A stretch of 64,000 nucleotides of DNA from Aliagarivorans taiwanensis DSM 22990 (lineage in GTDB: Bacteria > Pseudomonadota > Gammaproteobacteria > Enterobacterales > Celerinatantimonadaceae), in NCBI RefSeq assembly GCF_000429505.1, contig NZ_AUBZ01000010.1, forward strand, positions 1 through 64,000, written 5' to 3'. A model generated the notes under the pieces. The model did no database searches, was not told where the DNA came from, and saw nothing but the letters and a program-made list of their open reading frames with translations. The translations under genes were made by a program, and so were the position numbers. Below, piece by piece: positions 53,598-62,955 of this stretch (position 1 is its first letter; every line of letters starts with the position of its first letter).

Positions 53598-55427
53598 ATG
53601 TCTTACACACTCCCCACTGATTCTTGGCTACAGCTGAGTCTGTTTCTTTTTTTAGCCGTCGTGCTCGGCCTGACCACGGTTTTGGTTCGGGTTAGCGTGC
53701 GGTATAACCGGGTGCGCTCCATCAGTGGGCTGTGCCCCAGCGCGCAATTGGTGTTCTGCGCCAGCAGTCAAAAGATCCTCTACTGCAACGAGCAAGCCTG
53801 CGAGCTGTTTCAGCTCAAGAATAAAGGTAGCCATTGGCGTTTTCCCCAAAGCGGTATGGCCGGGCAACTGCTAAGCCGCCTGTCTGAGAGTCAGGTGCGC
53901 GGCCAGGTGCTCGGGGTGCACTGGAACTTCCGCTTAGACGGCCAACGCTCGGTTGCGATTTTGTACGCCAATCATCGCCGCTACCGTGGCCGCAAGAGCT
54001 GGTTTATCAACGCCTATGAAGACGCGGCCGGTTACGACTACCTTAAATCGGTGGAGCAAGAGCGTACGTTGTTTGGTGATGTGTTGAACTCGATCCCCGA
54101 GTTTATCTACTTCCGCGATGCCGGAGGTCGATTGCTGGGCTGTAACAGCGCTTGGGCCAGCTTCCACGGCCAGTCGCCCAGTGGCCTGTCGGGCAAGAAC
54201 ATGGCCGACTTTATGACTAAGGAAGAGCTTGAGCAGAGCCAGCAGTTTGACGAAAAGGTGCTCAGTGGTGAACGTTGCCAAAGCACTGAGTGGTTTAGCG
54301 CACCGGACGATCAACAGATCCTGCTGCAGCATAATGTCTATCCACTGCGTAATCCGCAGCGCTTGGTAACCGGGGTGCTGAGTGTCTCCTACGATGTTAC
54401 CAAATGGCACCAGCTGAACCGTAAGTTAGAGCAAGAAAACCAACACCGCTTGAGCTCGGAGCGCAAGCTAGGTCGCCAGAACAGCTTGATTCGTACTGTG
54501 TTTAACTCCACTCCCGATCCGTTGGGCTTTTTCGATGACCAAGGGGTTATCGTGGGGGCCAATGAGCCCTTTGCCGCTATCTTTGGTGGCACCAGCAGTG
54601 AGGTGATCTCCAAACACCTTAGCGAAGTGGTGGAAGGCGAGGCGCTGGAAATCCACCTTCAGCAGAACCAACAGATCCTCGATGAGGGTGAGCCGCTGCG
54701 CTATGAAGAACTGGTTTATTTCAACGATGGTCAACAGCGCTGGTACGAGGTGATTAAAGGCCCCTATCTGGATGATGTGAGTGGCGAGAAAGGGGTGATC
54801 TACATTACCCGCGACGTGACCGAGCGCAAAGAGACCCAGCAGCAGCTGGCCGATGCAATTATGCAGCTCGAAGAGCTGAGCTTTATGGACAGCCTAACCC
54901 AGGTGGCTAACCGTCGCAGCTTCGATGAGCGGCTAAGCGAGCTGTGGGTGACCCATACCCGCGAAGAACTGCCGCTGAGCTTGTTGCTACTGGATATCGA
55001 CTGCTTCAAGCAGTTCAACGATAACTATGGTCACCAAAAAGGTGATGAAGCTTTAAAAGTTACAGCGGGTCTGGTCAGTTCGGTGATCAAGCGCGGCTCG
55101 GACTTAGTCGCGCGCTATGGTGGTGAAGAATTTGCCGTGTTGCTGCCCAACACGGAGCAGCAGGGCGCGGAGAAAGTGGCGGGCGATCTGGTGCAAGCCT
55201 TTGAGAAGCGCTGTTTTGAGCACCAGTTCTCGAAGGTGAAGCCACATCTAACGGTGAGTGTTGGCGTGGCCACCATCCAACCGGCGGCTAATCGCGACTA
55301 CGGTGAGCTGGTGGCGATGGCCGATGAGCTGCTCTACAAGGCCAAGAACAGCGGACGAGCGCGCTATTGTTCAAACGCCAGTGAAAGCCTGACCGAGGTA
55401 GGACAGGCTTGCACCAACGGCGCGTGA
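53598..55427 (+). CDS. Diguanylate cyclase with PAS domains
   Basis: Membrane-associated GGDEF protein of 609 residues. One N-terminal membrane segment (about 10-32) is followed by a PAS-like region (45-145), a clear PAS domain (about 155-275, ending VLSVSYDVTKWHQL), a coiled linker, a second clear PAS (about 295-415, ending GVIYITRDVTERKE) and a GGDEF domain (about 435-590). The active-site loop is GGEEF in LVARYGGEEFAVLL, and an RxxD inhibitory site (RGSD) lies five residues before it, so cyclase activity with product feedback is expected. Signals are unknown. It lies between yhcC and folE2. Confidence 0.94.
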   Translation: MSYTLPTDSWLQLSLFLFLAVVLGLTTVLVRVSVRYNRVRSISGLCPSAQLVFCASSQKILYCNEQACELFQLKNKGSHWRFPQSGMAGQLLSRLSESQVRGQVLGVHWNFRLDGQRSVAILYANHRRYRGRKSWFINAYEDAAGYDYLKSVEQERTLFGDVLNSIPEFIYFRDAGGRLLGCNSAWASFHGQSPSGLSGKNMADFMTKEELEQSQQFDEKVLSGERCQSTEWFSAPDDQQILLQHNVYPLRNPQRLVTGVLSVSYDVTKWHQLNRKLEQENQHRLSSERKLGRQNSLIRTVFNSTPDPLGFFDDQGVIVGANEPFAAIFGGTSSEVISKHLSEVVEGEALEIHLQQNQQILDEGEPLRYEELVYFNDGQQRWYEVIKGPYLDDVSGEKGVIYITRDVTERKETQQQLADAIMQLEELSFMDSLTQVANRRSFDERLSELWVTHTREELPLSLLLLDIDCFKQFNDNYGHQKGDEALKVTAGLVSSVIKRGSDLVARYGGEEFAVLLPNTEQQGAEKVAGDLVQAFEKRCFEHQFSKVKPHLTVSVGVATIQPAANRDYGELVAMADELLYKAKNSGRARYCSNASESLTEVGQACTNGA

Positions 55428-55428
55428 A

Positions 55429-56355
55429 TTAGGCGGTGTAGCCGCCGGAGATACCTTTGGTGGCAACCGCCACCGCATTGTGGGCGTGCAGGCTTTCCAG
55501 GTGGTGTACCTTCAACCAGAAGTCTTGCGCGTCAGCGCGCTGCTCCAGGCAGTGCTTGACGCGACGCGCAGCGTCTTCACAGAACATCAGGTTTTGGCCA
55601 TTTAGCAGGGCAAACTGCTGCTCATCTTCGCGCTTCACTGCTGCCTGTACCGGGGTTTTCAGACAATCTTCCACAGCATCGATGACCGACACAAAGGGCA
55701 TGTCGCCAGCGCCTTGCTGCAGTTTAATCTTCAACTCGGCAATACTGCGCTGGCTGTGCGGGGTAGCCACAATCCCTTGGGTGCTGCCCAGCCATTGGTA
55801 AACCGTGTCGGCATCTAGCTGTGATTGCTCGGCGAACTGTTCGCTGAAGGCCTTTTGGATCAGCTGACGGGCCAGCGCCGCAGAGCATGGGCAGGTGGAT
55901 GAGTAGGGGATTTCAAGGCCCAGCTCAACATCCAGGCCTTGCGGGCTCAGCTCGGCGGTGATGGTTAGCGGGTAGCTTTTCCAGCCTTCTTTTTTGGAAA
56001 TCAGTGAGTGACGACGCAGCTGATAGTCGAACTGGAAGGTGACCTTGGCGCGATCACTAAGTTCATGATGACTTTCAATAAATCCTTCGAGCAGGCTGCT
56101 GATGCTGGCATAATCGAGTACACCGCTGGTGGACAGCTCATCTAATAGCAGGTACAAGCGCGACATATGGATCCCCTTTGCTTTGGGATCAGCCAGGTTT
56201 ACAAAGGCGTCGATCTTGGTGCTGACCCGCGTTGGCGCCTGTCCATCGAATGCAGCCATCATGGGCATTTCGATGTGACCCATCCCGACCCAGTTGAGGG
56301 TGCCCTCAGTGTTGGCTCGAGAGGTGTTCGCGATGTCAGGCATTGTCTTAGGCAT
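55429..56355 (-). CDS. folE2: GTP cyclohydrolase FolE2 (type IB)
   Basis: Protein of 308 residues catalysing GTP to 7,8-dihydroneopterin triphosphate, the first step to folate and queuosine. The metal/catalytic Cys is in [14 protein letters not shown]; also typical are [14 protein letters not shown] and the C-terminal [19 protein letters not shown]. FolE2 is the Mn/Fe-tolerant, zinc-independent alternative to FolE, and in several bacteria it is controlled by Zur. I do not see a convincing Zur box upstream (56356-56507). Convergent with the GGDEF gene, one base apart, and divergent from arcB. Confidence 0.96.
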   Translation of the reverse strand: MPKTMPDIANTSRANTEGTLNWVGMGHIEMPMMAAFDGQAPTRVSTKIDAFVNLADPKAKGIHMSRLYLLLDELSTSGVLDYASISSLLEGFIESHHELSDRAKVTFQFDYQLRRHSLISKKEGWKSYPLTITAELSPQGLDVELGLEIPYSSTCPCSAALARQLIQKAFSEQFAEQSQLDADTVYQWLGSTQGIVATPHSQRSIAELKIKLQQGAGDMPFVSVIDAVEDCLKTPVQAAVKREDEQQFALLNGQNLMFCEDAARRVKHCLEQRADAQDFWLKVHHLESLHAHNAVAVATKGISGGYTA

Positions 56356-56507
56356 GCACCAAGTACTCCAATTAGTGTGCGAAAAGCTGGGATGAACAGC
56401 GGAGAGGGAAAAAAGTTGGCTAGTTATACCATAAAAGCCAAGTCAAAATTAACCAACTTTCTATGGGGGTATTATTCGGCCCTCCAGATAGCTAACGGAA
56501 GATAAGC

Positions 56508-58877
56508 ATGCATCCATTTAAGAAGCTCGCTACTTACTACGTATTCCTGTTGTCGCGCCTTGGCGTGGTGAGGTTTAGTGCGACCTTAGCGGTGCTGATT
56601 ATCTTGGTGGCGCTAACCATTCAGGTGAGCGTAACCTTTGCGCTGACCGGCGATGTATCCTCGGTGGATCTGGTGCGCTCGGTGTTCTTCGGCCTGATCA
56701 TCACCCCGTGGGCGGTGTTCTTTATGTCGGTGATCGTCGAGCAGTTGGAAGAGTCGCGTCAGCGTTTGACCGGGATGATCCGCAAACTCGAGCAGATGCG
56801 TGCCAAAGACCTGCAGATGACCAACCGCCTGCAGGCTAACATCGACCAACTCAACCGCGAGATCGAAGAGCGTGAGCGCGCCGAGTCGGAACGGAGTCAG
56901 GCGATCTTTAAGCTCGAGCGCGAGGTGAAACAGCGTCAGATCGCCCAAGCCGAGTCCGATGAGCGCTACGCCCTGCTGCGCAGCTTTATCGACAGCTCCC
57001 CCGATCTGGTGTACTACCGCAACGAAGAGGGGCGTTTCTACGGCTGTAACCGCGCCCACGAAGAGCTAACCGGCCATAGCGAGAAAGAGCTGATTGGCCT
57101 CACCCCCTACGATGTTTATCCCGACGAAGTGGCACAGCGGATCATCGAAACCGACCGGCAGGTGTTTGAAAGCGATGACCTGGTGACCTATGAGCAGTGG
57201 CTGGAATACCCCGATGGTCGCAAGGCCTACTTCGAGCTGCGTAAGGTGCCGTTTTATGCGCACACCGGTAAGCGCTTGGGGCTGCTTGGTTTTGGCCGGG
57301 ACATCACCGAACGCATGCAGCACCAAGCCAGCGTGGAGAAGGCCAACCGCGATAAGACCCAGTTTATCTCTACCCTCAGCCACGAGCTGCGTACCCCGCT
57401 TAATGGTGTTGTGGGGCTGAGCCAAATGCTGCTGGATACCCCGCTGGATAAAGAGCAGCGCAAGCAGGTGAACACCATCTTGCTCAGCGCGACCTCGCTG
57501 GGGAACATCTTTAACGACATCATCGACTTGGATAAGCTGGATCGCCGCCGCTTTGCAGTGGCCTTAGCGCCGATGGACTTCCAAGCATTGCTGACCGATA
57601 TCGAAACCCTGACCCGCCTGCAGGTAGCCTCCAAGTCGTTGGCATTTAGCATGGAGCAACACGGCCCGGTGCCCACGGTGATCAATGGCGATGCAACTCG
57701 CTTGCGGCAGGTGCTATGGAACCTGTGCCACAACGCGGTGAAGTTCACCGAGTCTGGCAAGATTGAGGTGGTGGTGCGCGCCTTTGAAAGCGAGCACGAT
57801 AACTGCGTAGACCTGCGCATCGAGGTGCATGACACCGGCCCCGGGATCCCCGAAGAGGAGCAAGAGCAGATCTTCGCCATGTACTATCAGGCCAAAGGCA
57901 GCAAGCAGGCCACCGGTACCGGCATCGGTCTGGCCATCTCGCGTCAGTTGGTGCAAGCCATGGGCGGCGATTTAGAGGTGGAGAGTGAACCGGGCAAGGG
58001 CAGCTGCTTTACCATCAGTTTGGAGGTGGAACTAGACAGCCTGCCTGAACAGGCTGAGCAGATTGAGCATCCGCCGTTGGAGATCCTGCTGGTGGAAGAC
58101 GTGGAGCTAAACGTTACCATCGCCAAAGCGCTGCTGGAGAAGCTTGGGCACACGGTGGCGGTGGCGATGACCGGCACCGAGGCCTTGGATAACTTCAACC
58201 CCGATGACTTCGACCTGTACCTGCTGGATATACAGCTGCCAGATATGACTGGCTTTGATGTGGCGAAGCGACTTCGCGAGCGCTTCCCCGCTTCACACCT
58301 GCCGCCATTGGTGGCCCTGACTGCTAACGTGATCCGCGAGCGGGCCGATTTTGATGAGGCGGGCATCATCGATATCGTCAACAAGCCGATTAACTACAAC
58401 GCGATGGTTGGCTGTTTGAACAAGATTTTCTATATCGGTGAGCAGGAGCAGCAGCCCGAGCGCCAGGCGGCGGCCAAGAAACTACCGTCCCATGTGGTGC
58501 TAAGCCGCAGCTCGAAACCGGTGCTCGACTATGACTTAATCGCGCAGTTTGTTGAGAACCTTGGTCCCGAGATCTTTATCGACAGCGTGGAGCTGTTCGC
58601 GGAGGTGATGCCGGACTACCTGAAGATCCTCGAATCGAACCTGACCGCTCAGGATCAGGAAGGCATTGCCAGTGAGGCGCATAAGATCAAGGGTGCTGCC
58701 GGTTCGGTGGGCTTGGCGCGTTTACAGCGCTTGGCCAACAAGATCCAAAGCCCCGAGCTGCCCGCCTGGGAAGACAACGTGGAGGATTGGATCCATCAGC
58801 TGGTGCACGACTTCCCGGGCGACCTTGAGCTGCTCAGAGAAGAGGTAGCTCGGCTAGACCAAGCCGAGCCAGAATAG
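56508..58877 (+). CDS. arcB: Aerobic respiration control sensor kinase ArcB
   Basis: Tripartite hybrid kinase of 789 residues. Two membrane helices (about 22-46 and 56-77) flank a short periplasmic loop. Then come a coiled coil/leucine-zipper region, a PAS domain (about 150-270), the HisKA site His292 (TLSHELRTPLNG), the ATPase domain, a receiver with Asp574 (YLLDIQLPDMTG) and an HPt domain with His725 (EAHKIKGAAGSVG). In E. coli it silences its kinase when quinones oxidise Cys180 and Cys241. Here Cys180 is conserved at the same number, but position 241 is Tyr. The partner ArcA is not in the window. The 3' end overlaps the convergent lysO by 24 bp. Confidence 0.96.
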   Translation: MHPFKKLATYYVFLLSRLGVVRFSATLAVLIILVALTIQVSVTFALTGDVSSVDLVRSVFFGLIITPWAVFFMSVIVEQLEESRQRLTGMIRKLEQMRAKDLQMTNRLQANIDQLNREIEERERAESERSQAIFKLEREVKQRQIAQAESDERYALLRSFIDSSPDLVYYRNEEGRFYGCNRAHEELTGHSEKELIGLTPYDVYPDEVAQRIIETDRQVFESDDLVTYEQWLEYPDGRKAYFELRKVPFYAHTGKRLGLLGFGRDITERMQHQASVEKANRDKTQFISTLSHELRTPLNGVVGLSQMLLDTPLDKEQRKQVNTILLSATSLGNIFNDIIDLDKLDRRRFAVALAPMDFQALLTDIETLTRLQVASKSLAFSMEQHGPVPTVINGDATRLRQVLWNLCHNAVKFTESGKIEVVVRAFESEHDNCVDLRIEVHDTGPGIPEEEQEQIFAMYYQAKGSKQATGTGIGLAISRQLVQAMGGDLEVESEPGKGSCFTISLEVELDSLPEQAEQIEHPPLEILLVEDVELNVTIAKALLEKLGHTVAVAMTGTEALDNFNPDDFDLYLLDIQLPDMTGFDVAKRLRERFPASHLPPLVALTANVIRERADFDEAGIIDIVNKPINYNAMVGCLNKIFYIGEQEQQPERQAAAKKLPSHVVLSRSSKPVLDYDLIAQFVENLGPEIFIDSVELFAEVMPDYLKILESNLTAQDQEGIASEAHKIKGAAGSVGLARLQRLANKIQSPELPAWEDNVEDWIHQLVHDFPGDLELLREEVARLDQAEPE

Positions 58878-59759
58878 TACCAGCAGTGGGCAGAGCAGGC
58901 TGAGGATGAAGCCGCTGGCGATGGCAACCGGCACGATCTGGTTGCCGCCGGCGCGTTGCAGCATCGGCAGTGAGAAGTCCATGGCGGTGGCCCCGGCATA
59001 GCCGATAATGGCTGCTGGGCTGCGTGTCATCAGTACGGGGATCAGCAGCAAGGTAAGTAGCTCCCGGCCCATATCCACCATAAAGGCGGTACTGCCCAGA
59101 ACCGGGTTCAAGCCGTCGCCAATCAGCGCCCCCGACAGCGAGTACCAGCCATAGCCGCTGGTCATCGCCAGGCCTGCCGCCCACGGCAGCTCAAAATACC
59201 AGGCCGCCGCTAGACCCACCGGCATTGAGCTCACCACCACGGTAAGGGCGATCAGCAAGCCTCGACGATTTAGCAGTAGCTGGCGCAGGCTGATTCCGGC
59301 AGCGCGCAGGTCGATACCAATGGCAAACACCAACGCTACCAGCGCCCATTCGGCAATAGCAGACTGGGCGGGGAGCGCTTGGCCATGCAGTAAACCCAGT
59401 AGCAGGCCGACGCCCACAGTGGCAATCAGTCGCAGCGGCTCTGCCAGTGAGGCGCCTTTCGATTGACCGGCGATTTCGCTGTGAGGACTTGGCATCGCCA
59501 GATAGCGGCCAATCAGATACAAGCAGCCTAAGTTCGCGATAAGCAATGCGCCGACCAAGAACAGGGTTTGTTGCAGCATCGCCAGTAGGTTACTGCCTAA
59601 GTCTTCGACCAAGGCCAGGCCAAAGCCCATCAGGAACAGAATCAGGTAGAGCATGGCGCTGCTAAAGCGGCGCAGTACCAACTGTAGGGAACGAGAGTGA
59701 ATGCGAATACAGTAGCCGGCGAACAAGGCGCCTAAGATCAATAACAGTCCGGTGTACAT
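58854..59759 (-). CDS. lysO: LysO family lysine exporter (DUF340)
   Basis: Inner-membrane protein of 301 residues with about eight to ten membrane helices. The central block SGYGWYSLSGALIGD, the DMGRELLTLLLIPVL stretch and GYAGATAMDFSLPMLQRAGG are hallmarks of LysO (E. coli YbjE), which exports lysine and protects against thialysine. Candidate acidic residues for transport (Asp in ATAMDFSLP, Glu in DMGREL) are present. No lysine riboswitch fits in the about 120 bases upstream. In E. coli, ArgP controls the gene; no regulator gene lies nearby here. Confidence 0.88.
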   Translation of the reverse strand: MYTGLLLILGALFAGYCIRIHSRSLQLVLRRFSSAMLYLILFLMGFGLALVEDLGSNLLAMLQQTLFLVGALLIANLGCLYLIGRYLAMPSPHSEIAGQSKGASLAEPLRLIATVGVGLLLGLLHGQALPAQSAIAEWALVALVFAIGIDLRAAGISLRQLLLNRRGLLIALTVVVSSMPVGLAAAWYFELPWAAGLAMTSGYGWYSLSGALIGDGLNPVLGSTAFMVDMGRELLTLLLIPVLMTRSPAAIIGYAGATAMDFSLPMLQRAGGNQIVPVAIASGFILSLLCPLLVLFWLGLV

Positions 59760-59882
59760 GGTTTCCCGTTGGTTTGCAGCCAGTTAGGTTATACAGAGAA
59801 GGGTTAATTACGAGCGCGGCTATTATACCCGAGCTTGCTCAAAAGCAGGGCTTTGAGTTCCGCTCCGAGGCGCAGTATGCGC

Positions 59883-60674
59883 TTAGCGCTTGCGAAACGG
59901 TAGCAGCAACAGGCCGAGTAAGCGCTGATTATCGCGGCTATCCGGCCAGTTCTTCAGACCAAATTGAATGCCTTGCTGGCCCTCTAGCGGCGCATGACAG
60001 TAGCTGGCAAACAAGCGATCCCAACATGACAGGCTAAAGCCGAAGTTGCGGTGGTGCTCATCCGGGCGCTGTGAATGGTGGATGCGGTGCATATCTGGGG
60101 TCACCACCAGATAACGCAGCCAGCGCTCCAAGCGCTCGGGCAAGGCCAGATTGGCGTGGTTAAACATCGCCATACCATTGAGCAGCATTTCAAACACCAC
60201 CACTGCCAAAGCCGGAGCACCTAATAACGCAATAGCCGCCAGTTTCAGCAGCTGCGACAGCACGATCTCGATGGGGTGGAAGCGCAGTGCCAAGCTCACA
60301 TCGAAGTCTTGGTCAACATGATGGACTCGGTGCAAACGCCACAGCCAAGGGATGCGATGGAACAGCCGATGCTGCCAGTAGATCAGGGCATCCAACAGCA
60401 GTATACAGACCACGCCCCAAACCAGCGGATGGAGCGACAGCCAGTTGCCCAGCCCCCATCCCTGTGCGTGCAGATACCAAGCCAGACCAACGCCAGATAA
60501 GGGAAGCAGTAAGCGGGTCAGGACCTGCCCCAAGGCCAGGATCGCAAAATTGGCCGGCCAGCGCTGGCTACGCGGAATAGCCCGATTGTGCTTTGGCCAG
60601 CATGCTTCCAGCAGCAGCAAGCTCACGCACAGACCGAGGAAAATAGTAATCCGAACAATAGTGATAGCATCCAT
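59883..60674 (-). CDS. Sterol desaturase / fatty acid hydroxylase superfamily protein
   Basis: Di-iron membrane enzyme of 263 residues with about four hydrophobic segments. The His motifs that bind the two irons are visible: HRLFH and HRVHH (both near residue 105-125) and later HRIHHSQRPDEHH. The FDVSLALRFHPIEIVLSQL segment is typical of the superfamily. Members hydroxylate or desaturate lipids such as sterols, carotenoids or fatty acids; the bacterial substrate is not known. It is transcribed towards lysO; the start has only a weak ribosome site. Confidence 0.88.
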   Translation of the reverse strand: MDAITIVRITIFLGLCVSLLLLEACWPKHNRAIPRSQRWPANFAILALGQVLTRLLLPLSGVGLAWYLHAQGWGLGNWLSLHPLVWGVVCILLLDALIYWQHRLFHRIPWLWRLHRVHHVDQDFDVSLALRFHPIEIVLSQLLKLAAIALLGAPALAVVVFEMLLNGMAMFNHANLALPERLERWLRYLVVTPDMHRIHHSQRPDEHHRNFGFSLSCWDRLFASYCHAPLEGQQGIQFGLKNWPDSRDNQRLLGLLLLPFRKR

Positions 60675-60753
60675 ACTGTGAGTATACGAGGATCGCGAAA
60701 TCCCTGAAAATAGTTTACCTTTTTGATTGAACTAACAATTACTTGACCTTGCC

Positions 60754-61188
60754 ATGGATTGGGACAACTGGTTAAAACAGCATACGCAGCAACTGGGTAT
60801 GGAGATGGGCATTATCAGCCAAGTGGATGGCGACCATTACTTGGTGTTGCACGTCTACTCAGAGCTAGGCTTTGTTGAAGTAGGCGACCGCTATGAGCTC
60901 ACCAACACCTATTGTCAGGCGGTGGTTGAGCAACAGCAGATGATTGCCATCGACCACGTGGCCAAGCTCAGCGACTGGAGCCTGCACCCTTGCTACCAAG
61001 CCTTGCAATTAGAGAGCTATATCGCCACCCCGATATGGTATCAACAGCGGGTTTTCGGTACGCTGAACTTTTCCTCCCTCAGCCCTAAAAAGGGAGGCTT
61101 CAGTGCCTTAGAGAAACTGAAAGTACATGAGCTGGCCCAAGAGATTGAAGCCAGTGGACTCACGGCGCAGGGAATGCGAACCATCTAA
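60754..61188 (+). CDS. GAF domain protein
   Basis: Single-domain GAF protein of 144 residues. The core is recognisable from LGMEMGIISQVDGDHYLVLHVY through TYCQAVVEQQQMIAIDHVAK to SYIATPIWYQQRVFGTLNFSS, the last being the classical GAF end with GTLNF. No output domain is attached. The next gene, 24 bases downstream, is an HD-GYP phosphodiesterase, so this domain may sense a small ligand or redox state for that enzyme. The ligand cannot be told; two cysteines (in NTYCQAV and HPCYQA) could take part. Confidence 0.82.
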   Translation: MDWDNWLKQHTQQLGMEMGIISQVDGDHYLVLHVYSELGFVEVGDRYELTNTYCQAVVEQQQMIAIDHVAKLSDWSLHPCYQALQLESYIATPIWYQQRVFGTLNFSSLSPKKGGFSALEKLKVHELAQEIEASGLTAQGMRTI

Positions 61189-61212
61189 AACGCACGGAGT
61201 GCACAAATACGA

Positions 61213-62400
61213 ATGACGAATAGTGGTGTAAAGCTAACCGTGGTTCCCGTTAACCAGCTACAGGTGGGCATGCTTGTGGTCGGCATTGCGGAGCAATCCG
61301 GTAAAGCCTCGTTGTCCCAGTCTGGTCGCATCTCCAGCACCCAGCAGATTGCCTTACTGCAAAAAAAAGGTATTCGGAAAGTCAAAGTTCAACTCGATGC
61401 TCCCCACCAGTTTTCTAGCGAGCATGAAGAGCTGGAAGAGAAGAAGCTACCTGAATCCCCCCCGCAGCCAGAACCGGCTACCGAAGGCACTAAAGTTAAG
61501 GCCATCTTCAACGAAGCAAAATCGCTGCAAGGGAAGTACTTTGAGCAGCTACGCCAAGGGGAGCCCATCGATATCCGGCCGATGGAGAAGGCCGCTGGCG
61601 CGTTAATCGATTCATTGGATAACAACAGCGATGCCCTGTTGTGCCTGGCCAAGATCCGCGCCAAAGACCGTTATCTGATGGAGCACTCGCTGAATGTTGG
61701 GATGCTATTAGCGTATTTTGGCCGCTCGTTGGGGATGGATAAGCAGGTACAGCGCCAGTTGTTGATTGGCGGCATGCTTCACGACATCGGCAAGATCATG
61801 ACCCCCGACGAGGTACTGCATAAAGCTGGTCGCCTAGATGATGCTGAGCTGACGATCATGCGTGAGCACGTGGTCCACTCCAGAGAGATCTTAAGTAAAC
61901 AGCGCGGCTTCAGTGAGATTATGATTGAGGTGGCCAGCAACCACCATGAACGCTTGGATGGCAGCGGTTACCCCTTGGGCCTCAAAGGCAATCAACTGAG
62001 CGTTTACTCGCGTATGGCGCTTATTGTGGACTGCTACGATGCCTTAACCGCTGACCGTGTCTATAAAAGTGGTATGACGCCAACCGAGGCATTTCGGACC
62101 TTACTCGGTGGCGCTGGTGCCCAATGTGACAAGGTGTTGCTGGAGAAGTTTATCCGCTGCATTGGTGTGTATCCGGTAGGGACCATGGTGAAGCTTAAAT
62201 CGGATCATTTGGCGGTGGTGGTACAGCGTAACGAGATGAAGCCGCTGCGACCCAAGGTTAAGCAGGTGTTCGACTTGGCCACGGATGCGCAGTGCCCCTT
62301 CAAGCTGATCGATCTAAATGGCTTTGAGGAAGAGGAGATTATCCAGGCTGTGTCAGCGCGGGACTATGGCTTGGTGATTGATGATTTTATGGAGCGTTAG
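61213..62400 (+). CDS. HD-GYP domain c-di-GMP phosphodiesterase
   Basis: Protein of 395 residues. An N-terminal DUF3391-type domain (about 1-75, with VNQLQVGMLVVG) and a Pro/Glu-rich linker precede the HD-GYP domain (about 150-330). The metal-binding HD is His190-Asp191 in MLHDIGKIMTPD, and the GYP signature is residues 252-254 in DGSGYPLGLKG, with further metal ligands in EHSLNVG, REHVVHSREIL and SNHHERLD. It should hydrolyse c-di-GMP to GMP, with the diguanylate cyclase at 53.6 kb as a possible counterpart. A long hairpin follows. Probably co-transcribed with the GAF gene. Confidence 0.92.
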   Translation: MTNSGVKLTVVPVNQLQVGMLVVGIAEQSGKASLSQSGRISSTQQIALLQKKGIRKVKVQLDAPHQFSSEHEELEEKKLPESPPQPEPATEGTKVKAIFNEAKSLQGKYFEQLRQGEPIDIRPMEKAAGALIDSLDNNSDALLCLAKIRAKDRYLMEHSLNVGMLLAYFGRSLGMDKQVQRQLLIGGMLHDIGKIMTPDEVLHKAGRLDDAELTIMREHVVHSREILSKQRGFSEIMIEVASNHHERLDGSGYPLGLKGNQLSVYSRMALIVDCYDALTADRVYKSGMTPTEAFRTLLGGAGAQCDKVLLEKFIRCIGVYPVGTMVKLKSDHLAVVVQRNEMKPLRPKVKQVFDLATDAQCPFKLIDLNGFEEEEIIQAVSARDYGLVIDDFMER

Positions 62401-62406
62401 TTATCG

Positions 62407-62443
62407 ATTACCAAGGCGAGAGGCAAGCTCTCGCCTTGGTAAT
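62407..62443. terminator. Long perfect hairpin, probable bidirectional terminator
   Basis: ATTACCAAGGCGAGAG and its exact 16-bp complement CTCTCGCCTTGGTAAT with a GCAAG loop, between the convergent HD-GYP and PCuAC genes. The A/T pairs at its ends can serve as a short U-tract on either strand. Confidence 0.75.
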
Positions 62444-62471
62444 GCTTATTGCTTGTCGTATTGCTTAGCGT

Positions 62472-62933
62472 TTAGTGCTGATGCTTATGATGTTGCATGC
62501 CCGCTGCCACTTTCTTGATTGGCGCACTAATCTGTTGGCTTGAGCCATCGCTAAACTGCAGTTCCAACTCCAGGCTGTCTCCTTCCACTAGAGGCTTTTT
62601 CAAACCGAACAACATCACATGTAAGCCACCGGGTTTGAGCATCACGGCGCTATTGGCTGGAAGCTCAATCGTATCGACTTGGCGCATCATCATAATATCG
62701 CCCTCTTGCACCATGGTGTGCAGCTCTACCTTGCTGGCTTGTTGGTTGGTTGCACCGACCAAGCTGAGCGAAGACGCCGCATCATTTTTAATATGCATAA
62801 AGGCGGCGGAGGTCGTCACGCCCGGAGGGGTAGCGCGCACATAGGGATGAGCAATAATGATTTCGGCGAAGGCGGGAATGCTGAGCAGGCCAAGCTGGCT
62901 AAGCAACAGCGAGATGAATAACGTCCGTGTCAT
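62472..62933 (-). CDS. Periplasmic copper chaperone PCu(A)C
   Basis: Protein of 153 residues with a signal peptide (1-23, ending AFA). The copper motif H(M)X10MX21HXM is perfect: His72, Met83, His105 and Met107. A His-rich C-terminus (HHKHQH) may add low-affinity metal binding. PCuAC proteins deliver Cu(I) to the CuA or CuB site of cytochrome oxidases together with Sco proteins, and a Sco gene lies immediately upstream, 22 bases away. The two are probably one transcription unit. Confidence 0.93.
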   Translation of the reverse strand: MTRTLFISLLLSQLGLLSIPAFAEIIIAHPYVRATPPGVTTSAAFMHIKNDAASSLSLVGATNQQASKVELHTMVQEGDIMMMRQVDTIELPANSAVMLKPGGLHVMLFGLKKPLVEGDSLELELQFSDGSSQQISAPIKKVAAGMQHHKHQH

Positions 62934-62955
62934 AGGTATCTCCGGTGAAAAATGT

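Noticed and set aside
56356-56507. Possible Zur box upstream of folE2
   Set aside because: Only a short TTATAC-like stretch is present; the expected long palindrome around TATAATA is missing.
59760-59882. Lysine riboswitch before lysO
   Set aside because: The gap is only about 120 bases and shows none of the conserved lysine-riboswitch helices.
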